This document shows, one piece after another, positions 55,230 through 64,000 of a stretch of DNA of 64,000 bases. The position numbers and the translations under genes are program-made. The notes under the pieces are model-generated. The model searched no databases and was not told the DNA's origin. It saw nothing but the letters and a program-made list of their open reading frames with translations. The stretch lies in assembly GCA_027257055.1 (NCBI GenBank), contig JAPVLO010000180.1, positions 1,426,001-1,490,000 on the forward strand, given 5' to 3'. Origin of the DNA: Cephalopachus bancanus. Lineage: Eukaryota > Chordata > Mammalia > Primates > Tarsiidae. Each line of letters begins with the position of its first letter. Position 1 is the first letter of the stretch.

Positions 55230-55376
55230 CCCAGTTGTAGAGAGATTTAGTGAACTGACAGGTAGATGTGAAAAAATTATTCAGAGCACAGCACAGAGAC
55301 ACAAACATTAAGAAAATGCCAGACATGCTAAGAGACACAGTAGGCTGGATGCGAAGTTCTAGTAAAAGAGGTAATC
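55230..55376 (+). mobile_element. L1 ORF1-region remnant, sense
   Basis: GAGAGATTTAGTGAACTGAC, GGTAGATGTGAAAAAATTAT and CAGAGCACAGCACAGAGACA, then CTAAGAGACACAGTAGGCTG. These match the L1 coiled-coil passage 'tttagtgaactggaagatagatctgaagaaattac ... gcagcacaaagag'. Confidence 0.7.
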
Positions 55377-55451
55377 TTTTTAAAAAAATTTTTAAATGTG
55401 GAATGCTTACTCTGTCATTGGAGTAGAGTTAAAAAAAAACAAACACCCAAA

Positions 55452-55540
55452 TAATCTGGAATGCTTTACAAGTCTGTGTGTCGTCCTCGAGCAGGGGTCA
55501 TTCTGATCTTCTCTGTATTGCTCCAGGATTTTAGTGGGAG
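55452..55540 (-). pseudogene. U6 spliceosomal snRNA pseudogene
   Basis: Read on the plus strand, ATCTGGAATGCTTTACAAGT, CTGTGTGTCGTCCTCGAGCA, GGGGTCATTCTGATCTTCTC and TGTATTGCTCCAGGATTTTA align along their length with the complement of U6 snRNA, including the region around the ACAGAGA box (complement TCTCTGT at 55510-55516). The part matching the U6 5' end after TTTTAGT is lost and many substitutions are present, so it is a truncated pseudogene. It lies among L1 pieces, consistent with L1-mediated retroposition. Confidence 0.85.
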
Positions 55541-55814
55541 ACTAAGAGAGGCCATCTGTGTTTTATTTTATTTTTTAAAATTTTTATTTCAAAGACAGGT
55601 ACAATCCAGCATTAGGTATACAAATGGTCATTGTAAGATAAAGTTTGGGCCTCACTTTGGTCCCCACTTTACCTGGTGTGAGATCAGGTAGTCTTATTGA
55701 TGAAGTGTACCACCCCCCCACCCCACGCCCCAGCAATTTCCCACTACTGCCAATCTCTTTCTTACAGTATTATGGTAATTATTAAGGGTTTGCTAATGAG
55801 TGAGAACACGGGGT

Positions 55815-55925
55815 ACTCTTTGCCAACTGCATATCTGTCAAAGGCCTAACATCTAGGATCTACAAGGAACTCAAACGTGCTGAAAAGAAAAAACAAACAA
55901 CTCTGTTAAAAAAGAGGCAATCTTC
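55815..55925 (+). mobile_element. L1 ORF2-region fragment, sense
   Basis: GCATATCTGTCAAAGGCCTA, ACATCTAGGATCTACAAGGA and ACTCAAACGTGCTGAAAAG, then AAAAAAGAGGCAA. They match the L1 phrase 'catctgacaaagg..taatatccagaatctacaaggaac'. Confidence 0.7.
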
Positions 55926-56068
55926 AAAGAGAAAATGGTTAAAGGCTTTCCAGAATTATTGAAAAATATAAATTCTCAGATAAGGGGTGTAAAATGGATC
56001 CCAAGAAGATAAATGAAAGGATACACGCATCTGGAAGCTTGAAATTGTCTAATAGTGATGATAGATCT

Positions 56069-56364
56069 TTTTTTTTTTTTTTTTTTTTTTGAGTTGGAGT
56101 CTCACTCTGTCACCCAGATTGGAGTCCAGTGGCCGATCCCGGCCACTGCAGCCTCGACTGCTGAGCTCCAGCGATCCTTCTGCCTCAGCCTTCCGAGTAG
56201 CTGGAATTACAGCCATGTGCTACCACGCCCAGCTGATTTTTGATTTATTGTAGAGATGAGGTCTCGCCAAGTTGCCCAGGCAGGTCTCAAACCCGTGGGC
56301 TCAGGCAATCCACTCACCTCAGCCTCCCAAGGCGCGGGATTACAGGCTGAGCCACCGAGCCCAG
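56069..56364 (-). mobile_element. Alu SINE, derived strepsirrhine-type, with target-site duplication
   Basis: A 22-T tail, GAGTTGGAGTCTCACTCTGT, GGCCGATCCCGGCCACTGCA, CCAGCGATCCTTCTGCCTC, TTTTTGATTTATTGTAGAGA and GGCGCGGGATTACAGGCTGA. GATGATAGATC flanks both ends exactly. The long tail suggests a relatively recent insertion. Confidence 0.97.
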
Positions 56365-57081
56365 CATGATGATAGATCATAAATCAGCCAGGGAGGAGGG
56401 AAGGATGTCTGACAGAGGACAAGGACATTGGAAAAACAGTGGACTTATTGGTAGCAAACTTGGCAGCCGGGGGATGCCTCCAATGCTGAGAGGGAGAAAA
56501 GTGTCACAGGAGAATTAAATGCGAATATCAATGATCAAGGAAGACATGGCTGGACACATGAAAACTCAGAGTTCACACCGAAAGAGAGTTATCAAAGGAA
56601 GCCCTAAGATGTGTACTAGAGAAGGAAGGACACTCACTACAGAAGGAAGCTCTAAGATGCACTGGAGAACAAAAGCCTTGGTAAACAAATGGGCAGATAC
56701 AAACAAATATTAATTTAATTAATTATGGGAAGAAAGATTGAGATAGACAAATTGAGATTGAGATTGCAAATCCAGATATGTAAGATGGAAGGGAGTGAGC
56801 ACACAGAATTCTACAACCCTTGATTTGATTAAGACAAGAGTAGAGTGTTAATTGTGGACTTTAAGTGTTCGTGGCAAGAATTAACAGGAAGTGCTAAAAC
56901 CTGGGAGTAGAATGCATAACTTCTGAAAGAGAGAAGAAAACTAATTGGAAAGCCTCAGTCTATTTTGAAGAATGTTGTACATGAAGGAAAAATAGTAGAA
57001 AAATGGTGAATCAAAAAGCACCCTGTAAGATGGTAAAATAAATTTATATATATAAGTAATTACAATAAATGTAAGTAGATT

Positions 57082-57379
<298 letters not shown>

Positions 57380-57532
57380 TAAGAGACAGAGATTGATCAG
57401 ATTGGATTAACAGACACCCAATCCAATCCACTTATCTGCAGTTTACAAGAGACAGAACAATTGAAACCAAAAGAGTGGAAAGATATACTGGGCAAACACT
57501 GGCCAAAGGAAACCTTGCATAGCATATATACT

Positions 57533-57822
57533 TATTTATTTCTGAGTCAGAGTCTCACTCTGTCACCCAGGCTGGAGTGCAGTGCCATGCTCACAGCCAC
57601 TGCAGCTTCGACCTGCTGGGCTCAGGCAATCCTTCTGCCTCAGCCTTCCAAGTCACTGAGACTACATGCACGCACCACTGAGCCTAGCTAGTTTTTTGAT
57701 TTATTGTAGAGACGAGGTCTTGCCATGTTGCCCAGACTGGTCTCAAACCCCTGAGCTCAGGCAATCCTCTTGCCTCTGCCTCCCAAAGTGCTGCGATGAC
57801 AGGCATGAGCCACCGCACCCAG
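57533..57822 (-). mobile_element. Alu SINE
   Basis: CTGAGTCAGAGTCTCACTCT, CAGCTTCGACCTGCTGGGCT, TTCCAAGTCACTGAGACTAC, TTTTTTGATTTATTGTAGAG and AGGCATGAGCCACCGCACCC. Like the copy at 57082 it is intermediate between AluJ and the derived form. Confidence 0.94.
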
Positions 57823-58300
57823 CACGCAAGATGAAATTTTAAAGCAAGAATTATTATTAATACTGAAGAGGTTTGCAACTTAATAATTAACTTTTCAATT
57901 CTCTAGGAAGATATCACTTCTAAATTTATATGCATCTAGTAACTTAGTTTCAAAATATACAAAGCAAAGACAAAATACAAGAAAAAGTGAAAAAATCCAC
58001 CACTATAAGTGGGAAATTTAAGCATACCTCTCTCTGTAGTTGACATAAAAAGTGGACCAAAAAACTAGCAGGCAAATAGATGACTTGAAAAAAAATCAAT
58101 CAGGATGCTTAATGTAGTAGCCATGGGTCCTGTTGAGAACGTGTCCTTCTCAAGCACACATAAGGTCACAGAAAAAGGCTAACAGATCATGAAAAGGCAA
58201 GATGTGAAAAGCATGCATGGTGTCTGGCAATTTATATTTTTACAGGTAGCTGGAAGACTAAGCAAGAAGTTGGTAACACCAGTTTCTTCTGGGAAAGAAG

Positions 58301-59214
58301 ACCAGAAGTTAGGGTTGGATAGAAACTTATTTTTCATCACATATATGCTGGGTTTTTTTTTCTCCCATTGGTGTGTTTCACTTTTTATTAAAATCATGAA
58401 TTAAAAATTATATTTAGGTAGCTATAAAAGAAATTGTTTAAGAAATAGAGATATTGTAAAAACAACTTACTATTAATACGAAATGATGTGTAGTAACTCA
58501 CTATAAGCTCAGAGAGAAACCGGTCTGCTTGGGGACTATAGGGTTGCAGAAGACTTCAGGAAGAAGGGATTTTTGCTAGGTCTTGAGGTTCAGGTTGGAT
58601 TGGGATTGGGAGAGAAAGGGAGCTTAAACCCCTGGAATCAGTCCCACTGAGGCTTATGGGTGGGTTGTGACCAATGGCCTTGGAGATTGGTCCATGGAGA
58701 GGGAGGGACTCTCACTGGCAGAGCTTGCTACTGGAAGGACTAGAGTGAAGAGAATGACTGTGTGGATGGAACTGACCCAACCACCCTCGAAGGAGAAGCC
58801 AGCTCCTGCTCGCCTGTTCTCAATTCCTTGCACGTCGTGACCGGGTACTGCAATATGGCGCTGTGTGCCTGTGGAACTGCTGAGGGTAGTGGCTGGTTTG
58901 CAGGCGGAGGCAGTCGTGGGGGACCGGGAAGTCCCACTTCAGGGGGCAGGAGGTCGGAGGCCGGGACTTCTGCTCCCGTCCGGCCACCCACTTTTGGCTG
59001 CTGCAACTCTGATTACCCCAAAACTCCGTGTTTCAAAGCAGCCGCCTACTGCATGACCTCTCGTGACTCCGTGAGTCAGGGATTTGGACCCATCACTGAT
59101 GTTCTTCCCCATGTGGCCTGGACCGAGGTCACATGACGGCACTTCGCTGGCAGATGGGCTGGCCTGGCGGGCCAAGATGGTTCCACTCACAAGTCTGGCG
59201 TCTTGGCAGAAGTG
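58301..59214. other. Unique DNA
   Basis: AT-rich to about 58490 and GC-rich after about 58780. No element or gene recognised. Confidence 0.35.
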
Positions 59215-59572
59215 CTAGTTTCTGGGGCTGCCATAGCAAGGCATCACAGGTCATGTGGCTTCAAGCAAAGACATGCCTCCTTAGCAGTGCTGGAGGCTGG
59301 AGGCTGCTGTTGAGGAGTCCAGGCCATGCTGCCTGGCCTCCTGGCTCCGCTGATCCATCCATCCTTGCATGCCTTGGCAGGGGCTGCAGCACTCTGGTCT
59401 CCATCTGCATGCAGTCTTCTTCCAGGCGTCTGTGTCCAGACTCCCCTTTTCTTATAAGGATGCCCGTTATCCTGGACTTAGGACCCACCTTAATGTAGCA
59501 CCTGCAAAACCTGTTTCCAAATGAAGTCACGATCCCTGGCTCAGGGGGATGCATTCAACCCAGCACAGCAGT
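59215..59572 (-). mobile_element. MLT1-type MaLR solo LTR, antisense
   Basis: AGTTTCTGGGGCTGCCATAG, GCAGTGCTGGAGGCTGGAGG, GTCTGTGTCCAGACTCCCCT, TTTTCTTATAAGGATGCCCG, GACTTAGGACCCACCTTAAT and CTGTTTCCAAATGAAGTCAC, then a GGGGATGCATTCAACCCAGC end. The order matches the complement of an MLT1 LTR. Confidence 0.85.
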
Positions 59573-59894
59573 GCCACTGAAGGTCGGGCTCAGCCCCTGC
59601 CCAGGCCCTTCCAGCTCGGGGACCTCAGGGTTGCTGCACTTCCTGGGTCTTGGTCCAGGGGCTCGAGGGTGTTCCAGGAGACCTGCCTGAAAGACACAGG
59701 CTTCTTGGGAAATGGCCTCAGAGTGTCATTTCTGCTGCCTTCCACCCATCAAGCAAATCACACGGCCTGCTGATACTCGGGGAATTAGATGCCACCTCTC
59801 ACTGCAAGAATGTCCAGGATCGTATGGCCGCCCGTAGCCTGCCTCACTGTGTCCCCTGGACAAGGTGGACATTTTCATACTTATTTGCTCATTT

Positions 59895-60025
59895 AACCTC
59901 CTCCCCCTCCTGATCAGGTCAGGCTCACTCTTCATGTGGGTAAACCAAGGCTCAGGGAGGGCAAATCAGTGACCTCTAGTGAACTACCAGAAAACTTCAG
60001 AGCTAGGATTTGAGCCCACAGCTAT
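59895..60025 (-). mobile_element. MIR SINE fragment
   Basis: GTGGGTAAACCAAGGCTCAG, GGAGGGCAAATCAGTGACC and CAGAGCTAGGATTTGAGCCC follow the reverse-complement MIR order. Confidence 0.8.
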
Positions 60026-60344
60026 CACATCCTAAGGCGTGTTCCTTCCAGGAGTCCAGCCTGGAAAGAAAAGAGAGCCCCTTCCTGGAGGTCTGGGCCT
60101 GCTCTAGACACCTTGGGACAGCATCCACATCAGCCTCTGAACCACATCACCATGGGCACTCAGGGACTGGAAACCCACCAAAGCAGGACGTCCCAGGGCC
60201 TGACTCCTCTGCCAGGCACGTAAGTTGACTGCCAAGCCCTGCTGCCCTCTGTCAGCATCCCTGGAGCCTCAGGGCACTCACAGGTCGAGAAGGTGGCATC
60301 ACTAGCTGTGCCCAGCTCTGCAGGGGAACTAACTGCTGTCCCAG

Positions 60345-60560
60345 GAGGAGGAGAAGGCTAGACTATGAGGAGGAGGCTAGACCAGGAGAAGGCTAGACCG
60401 GGAGGAGAAAGAGGTGAGCCCAGGAGGGGAAGGCTGGATCAGGAGAAGGAGGCGGGCCCCAGAGGAGAAGGAAAAGAGGGCTGGCCCAGGAGGAGAAAAC
60501 TAGATCAGAACAAGAAGCCCAGACCAAGAAGCCCAGGCCAAGGGTAGAAGGCTGGACCAG
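60345..60560. repeat. Purine-rich degenerate minisatellite
   Basis: Variants of GGAGGAGAAGGCTAGACCAG recur about ten times (GGCTAGACC, GGCTGGATC, GGCTGGCCC, AACTAGATC anchors). The plus strand is strongly purine-biased. Lysine, glycine and arginine-rich frames here are artefacts. Confidence 0.8.
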
Positions 60561-60939
60561 GGGGAAGCTGACCCAGGAGCCTCCTCTTGTTCCTCCTGTC
60601 AGCCCCCTCCTTCCCCTTCCCCTAGGGCCCTCGCGAGCTCCTGCCTCGGCCTGAGTCCCGGTGAGTGATCCCCCGGGAGGGTGCGCATAGGGGCGGGCAC
60701 CCTGGCATGGCTGGGCTGAGGACACCATGCGGCCCCTTCTGGGCTGCCCCTTGCCCTGGGAGCATCAGCGGCGGCACAGCCCCACCTGCTGGCGACTCCT
60801 GTCCCTGCACCGCGTTGAGTCCCTCACTCCCGCCCTGACCCTTCTGGGTCAGAGGCCCACGGATGGGTCCGCGTGCCAGCCACAGCCAGGTGGGTGCCGC
60901 GTGCCTGCCTTGGCGCTGGGACCCTGAGAGAGTTCGGGG
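60561..60939. other. Unique GC-rich DNA with moderate CpG content
   Basis: CTCGCGAGC and other CpGs are present, but the stretch is too small and mixed for a firm CpG-island call. CACCTGCTGGCGA at about 60784 is a weak CTCF-like word on the minus strand. Confidence 0.3.
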
Positions 60940-61018
60940 CGTCACATTAGAGCAGTGGTTTTACTTTATTTCAGGGTTTAATTTTATTCTAGAACTGGGG
61001 TGTGTGCCAGGCTATAAC
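60940..61018. promoter_or_regulatory. AT-rich island block 1, candidate enhancer
   Basis: GTTTTACTTTATTTCAGGGT and TTAATTTTATTCTAGAACTG form an abrupt AT-rich block inside GC-rich DNA. No repeat family recognised. It is the first of three such blocks within 1.1 kb. Confidence 0.4.
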
Positions 61019-61218
61019 GGGGCACGGGGGCTGCGGGCCTGGGACACTCGCGCCCTCCCTCCCCGGGACCCCTGGGTCTGTGTTTCACGGGGCGAGGCGG
61101 GGAGCCGTGTGCGGGAGGGGGGAGAAGGAGGAAGGAAGCGGTCTCCTGTCCAACCAGGGCCGCCTCAGCCCCTGGCCCCTGCTCTCCATGGGCCTCCCGG
61201 GCCTGCACAGACACCCCA

Positions 61219-61248
61219 GGGGCAGGAGGGCGGGTGGTGGGGTGGGGG
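61219..61248 (+). other. Putative G-quadruplex
   Basis: Five G runs of three to five bases (GGGG, GGG, GGG, GGGG, GGGGG) separated by loops of one to five bases lie between AT-rich blocks 1 and 2. This satisfies the usual G3+N1-7 pattern. Confidence 0.7.
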
Positions 61249-61294
61249 CGAGGCCCCCCCCAGTGTTTGATGAGCCTGAGAAGGAGTGTGGATT

Positions 61295-61425
61295 CCTGCA
61301 CTTAGTTTCTCTTTATTGCTAATCTGCACAAAGACATGTTAACGATTTTAATTGCGGGATTGGGTTAATACATCATGCAAATGATTTTATTTAGAAAATG
61401 CTAACTAATCCCTCTGCAGAAACAC
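61295..61425. promoter_or_regulatory. AT-rich island block 2, candidate enhancer with octamer
   Basis: Contains TTATTGCTAATCTG, CATGTTAACGATTTTAATTG, GGGTTAATACATCATGCAAA and AAATGCTAACTAATCC. A perfect POU octamer ATGCAAAT is at 61375-61382. Several TAAT/TTAA cores cluster within 130 bases. No repeat recognised; the texture is that of conserved non-coding DNA. Confidence 0.5.
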
Positions 61426-61629
61426 TGCCTGGAGCCCCCCACCTGCTCCTGGGTGGGGGAGGGGGGCTCCGGATTCCTGGAGGCCGAGCTGGCGGAAACC
61501 TGGGGGCATACTCCCCCCTCCCTTGCCCTCACCTGCAGCCCCTGACCTGGCCAGCGGGAGGTGGACGGGGACTGTCACTTACTCCCATCACCCCAGCCCT
61601 TCCGCCCAGCGTCCTCTGTTCCCGCCAAC

Positions 61630-62060
61630 CGAGCTGATGATTCCTCAATTTGTTCCAACCTGAAAATAAAGACAGATAAAGTGAAAATATTCCGGGAACA
61701 ACGCCAAGCCAAAGGCATTAAATTATTAAGCGATCTCTATCTGAGTAATGGATTTATGGCCTTTGGCAACTGTAAAAGAAATATAATGTTTTCAATACCC
61801 TCTTTTAGGGAACTTCTTATAAATGAACTGTCCATTTTATTAGTATTAAAGGAAGTGGGGATTGAACCAGAGCTTCTAGGCTGCGTGATTATCTGCAGAT
61901 TTCTCCTCAGAGCCGGGAAATTAACAACAGGGAATTATCCGCACGTTTTTTTCAAAGGGCTCTTGACAAGATATTGTACAGTAAATTGGAAAATGTATCA
62001 CTATCCATCAAGGTAAGTCTGGGGAATAAAATAATTAGAAGCCACGCAACCATGGCCAGG
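61630..62060. promoter_or_regulatory. AT-rich island block 3, candidate ultraconserved-type element
   Basis: About 430 bases of repeat-free AT-rich sequence in GC-rich surroundings. Landmarks are TTCCTCAATTTGTTCC, GGCATTAAATTATTAAGCG, TATTAGTATTAAAGGAAG, GCGTGATTATCTGCAG, GGAATTATCCGC and AAAATAATTAGAAGCC. The plus strand is open in one frame from 61546 to 62014, followed by a donor-like AGG|TAAGT context. I favour a developmental enhancer, but a rare exon cannot be excluded. Confidence 0.5.
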
Positions 62061-62400
62061 AAAGATTAGAGCTAAAGTTAGCCTCAGCGTGGCTGTGTCC
62101 TGAAGTCCCAGGGTGGGTGCCTGTGGGGTGAGGCAGGGCACAGGGGGCAGTAGGCTGTGGCTGCGGGTCCTGGCATTGGCTGAGACCCAAGGGTGTCTCT
62201 GCTCTGACTGGACTCGGTGCCTCCTGGCTTTCCTCTTTCCCATGGCCTGTCACCTCCAGCCTGGCACAGTCCTTCTCTGCTGCATTTCCAGATGGTCCCA
62301 GGCTCTGTGGTGGCCATTAGAGAGCCAAACAGAGTCCTTCTGGGGAGCAGGGGGAAAGGGAGGGGAAAGATGTCCCAGATGCTGAAATTCAGGAGGGTGG
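62061..62400. other. Unique GC-rich DNA
   Basis: No element recognised. Confidence 0.3.
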
Positions 62401-62673
62401 GTGCACACATGTTTGTGTGTGAGAGAATGTGAGCATATGTGTGTGAGTGATGTGGTCGTGTGTGAGTGTGTGCCTGTGTGTGTGTGTGGGAGTGTGCCTG
62501 CATGTTACCTGTGTGTGAGCATGTGTGCATGTATGTGCACATGCATGTGTTGTGGGGGCATGAGTGTACATGTGAGGGTGTGTGTGGGATTGTGCCTGCA
62601 TGTACCTGTGTGTGAGTAGGTGTGTGTGCATGTGTGTGGGGGTGTGAGTGCATGGGGGTGTGAGTGCATTTTG

Positions 62674-62712
<39 letters not shown>
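62401..62712. repeat. TG-rich low-complexity DNA ending in (TG)n
   Basis: Degenerate GTGTGTGAG/CATGTGTG units from 62401, ending in about 38 bases of pure TG at 62675-62712. A 225-codon minus-strand frame rich in His and Thr is created by this repeat. Confidence 0.97.
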
Positions 62713-62716
<4 letters not shown>

Positions 62717-63579
62717 GTCCTTTGAGCTGCAGGGCTCGTGGTTCTTGCTTCTTCCCCCCACCCTTGGCAGCCACTCTCAGGTCAAGGGGTGGGTGGGACA
62801 ATGCGAAGGAGTCCTGCCTGGGAGAAGGAGGCAGGGGTGGGGGTGGGAGACGCCAAGAGCACTTGCCTCACCTGTTGACAGCAAGGCTGGCTGAGAGGGC
62901 AGGGCCCATCTTGCAGGCAGAGACGCCCTCCTACTGCTGGTGGCCAGGCCTGGAAAGGTCATGCTCAGGGTCAACCCCCACATGGTCATCCATGACCAGA
63001 ACCAGCCGTCAGCCCTGGGAGTTCTATGGCCATTTCCCCATGAGGAAACCTAGGCCCAGGAGAAGGGCATGGGCAGAGTGGAGCCCCTGGGGTTGCTGCT
63101 GTCGGGTGCCTGCGTGACCCCTCTCTGCCGGCTCCGTCTCCCGCCTCAGGCCCTGAGGACGTGGCCTGCCCACCTGCCTTGCTGAAGGCAACCCCTCATT
63201 CAGGGAGAAGCTGGAGGCGTCTTGCAGGTGGGGCTGGCCCCCCATCACCTGTCCCTCCCATTTCTAAAGCTCTAGAAAGACCAGGTTAACCCATGAAATG
63301 AGGCAGCTGGTGACTGTGATGGGTGGAGGTAGACTGTGGGTGGGAATGTTTATGCTCGGGCCTGCATGTAATAGAGCAAAGACACATGTGCACATGGCAC
63401 AGACTCTCAACCACCTGGGGCACCTGGGCCGGGAAGGGGAGAACCAGAGATACCACAAAGGCAATGATGCGGCCAATGGCACAGTAGTGTCTGGATGAAA
63501 ATGTTTACATAAGTGTCAGGGTGGCTGCCTGAGTGAGCAGAGTCTGTGAGACCCCATGTAATGATGTCATTACAATTGC
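62713..63579. other. Unique GC-rich DNA
   Basis: No element recognised. GACCAGGTTAACCC at 63280 is an isolated AT-bearing word. Confidence 0.3.
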
Positions 63580-63802
63580 CTTTACTAGAACATGTTTAGC
63601 TGTTATTGCTGGGGTGTTGACCATGTGCCAAGAGCCACTCAAAATGTGCAACTTATACAAGTCACCTGGAATACATAGCAACTCTGAGTGTAGACTGATT
63701 CTCCCCAGCACAAGGGTGGGAAGAGGCCCCAGAGGTGAGGCGGCCTGCCCATGGCCAGCGAGTTGTGGAGCCTGAACCTAGATTGTCAGAGCCCCTCACA
63801 CT
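63580..63802 (-). mobile_element. MIR SINE
   Basis: GTTGACCATGTGCCAAGAGC, AGGCCCCAGAGGTGAGGCGG and CTGCCCATGGCCAGCGAGTT, then GGAGCCTGAACCTAGATTG. This is nearly full-width MIR in reverse complement. Confidence 0.75.
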
Positions 63803-64000
63803 CACACCCCATTCTGAATGTTCCAGAAAGCTTGTTCTCACCATGGCTTGCCTTGAGTGATGGACAGAAAGGCCCTGGAGACCTGAGATGGTGTGTGGAG
63901 CCGAGGCCCTGGGTACCTGCTGTCCTCATTGGTGCGTCTCCTTCCCCCTGGCAGGGCCCTGCCTGTCCACTCAGCCTCTCCTCGGCCTCCTTCTGTCCCA
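63803..64000. other. Unique DNA at window edge
   Basis: A polypyrimidine-AG sequence (CTCCTTCCCCCTGGCAG, ending 63953) looks like a splice acceptor, but only 47 bases follow and they are themselves pyrimidine-rich, so no exon is called. Confidence 0.25.

Noticed and set aside
60561..60939. Possible CpG-island promoter
   Set aside because: CpGs are present but patchy, and no TATA, initiator or exon was recognised; not enough to call a promoter by eye.
62084..62761. 225-codon minus-strand frame rich in His-Thr repeats
   Set aside because: Most of it is a translation of the TG/CA low-complexity tract.
63937..64000. Splice-acceptor-like sequence near the window end
   Set aside because: Only 47 bases follow and they are pyrimidine-rich without a recognisable coding signature; such acceptor-like matches are common in CT-rich DNA.

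Overview
This window looks like ordinary, largely non-coding nuclear DNA of a primate. The best clue to the host is the Alu content. About nineteen Alu or Alu-derived pieces are visible. None has clear AluS or AluY character. Most full-length copies instead share a derived AluJ-like form: a CAGGCTGAGCCACCGAG 3' box lacking the GT of CAGGCGTGAG, a GATTTATTGTAGAGATGAG middle, and CCAAGTAGC in place of CCGAGTAGC. To my knowledge this fits a strepsirrhine (lemur or loris type) lineage rather than an ape or monkey. No protein-coding exon, rRNA, tRNA or CRISPR array could be supported, and every long open frame I examined is a by-product of repeats or GC-rich composition. The chromosomal locus was not recognised.

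Layout. 0-14 kb: GC-rich single-copy DNA with scattered MIR fragments, three AluJ-type pieces and several degenerate GC-rich minisatellites. 14-21 kb: AT-rich, built of antisense and sense L1 remnants interrupted by MaLR LTRs, Alus and a long GA microsatellite; it also holds a perfect 22-bp inverted repeat. 22-24.3 kb: two clear minisatellites, one with higher-order structure. 24.3-27 kb: unique DNA. 27-31.2 kb: one long antisense L1 split by two LTR-like insertions. 31.5-34.8 kb: MaLR LTR, another possible LTR, a broken mariner-type transposase relic and an inverted Alu pair. 34.8-41.3 kb: GC-rich with minisatellites of 37, 64 and 67 bp period. 41.4-45.7 kb: a 4-kb antisense L1. 46-55 kb: mixed unique DNA, Alus and a possible LTR. 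55.2-58.3 kb: sense-strand L1 pieces carrying three Alus, with a U6 snRNA pseudogene among them. 59-64 kb: MLT1-like LTR, a purine-rich repeat, an AT-rich island and a TG microsatellite.

The most interesting part is 60.94-62.06 kb. Three sharply bounded AT-rich blocks with no recognisable repeat lie in GC-rich DNA and carry homeodomain-type TAAT/ATTA cores and a perfect octamer. They resemble vertebrate conserved non-coding enhancers. The largest block also carries an unusually long open frame ending exactly at a strong splice-donor-like sequence. Conservation could not be tested here, so these are leads rather than results.
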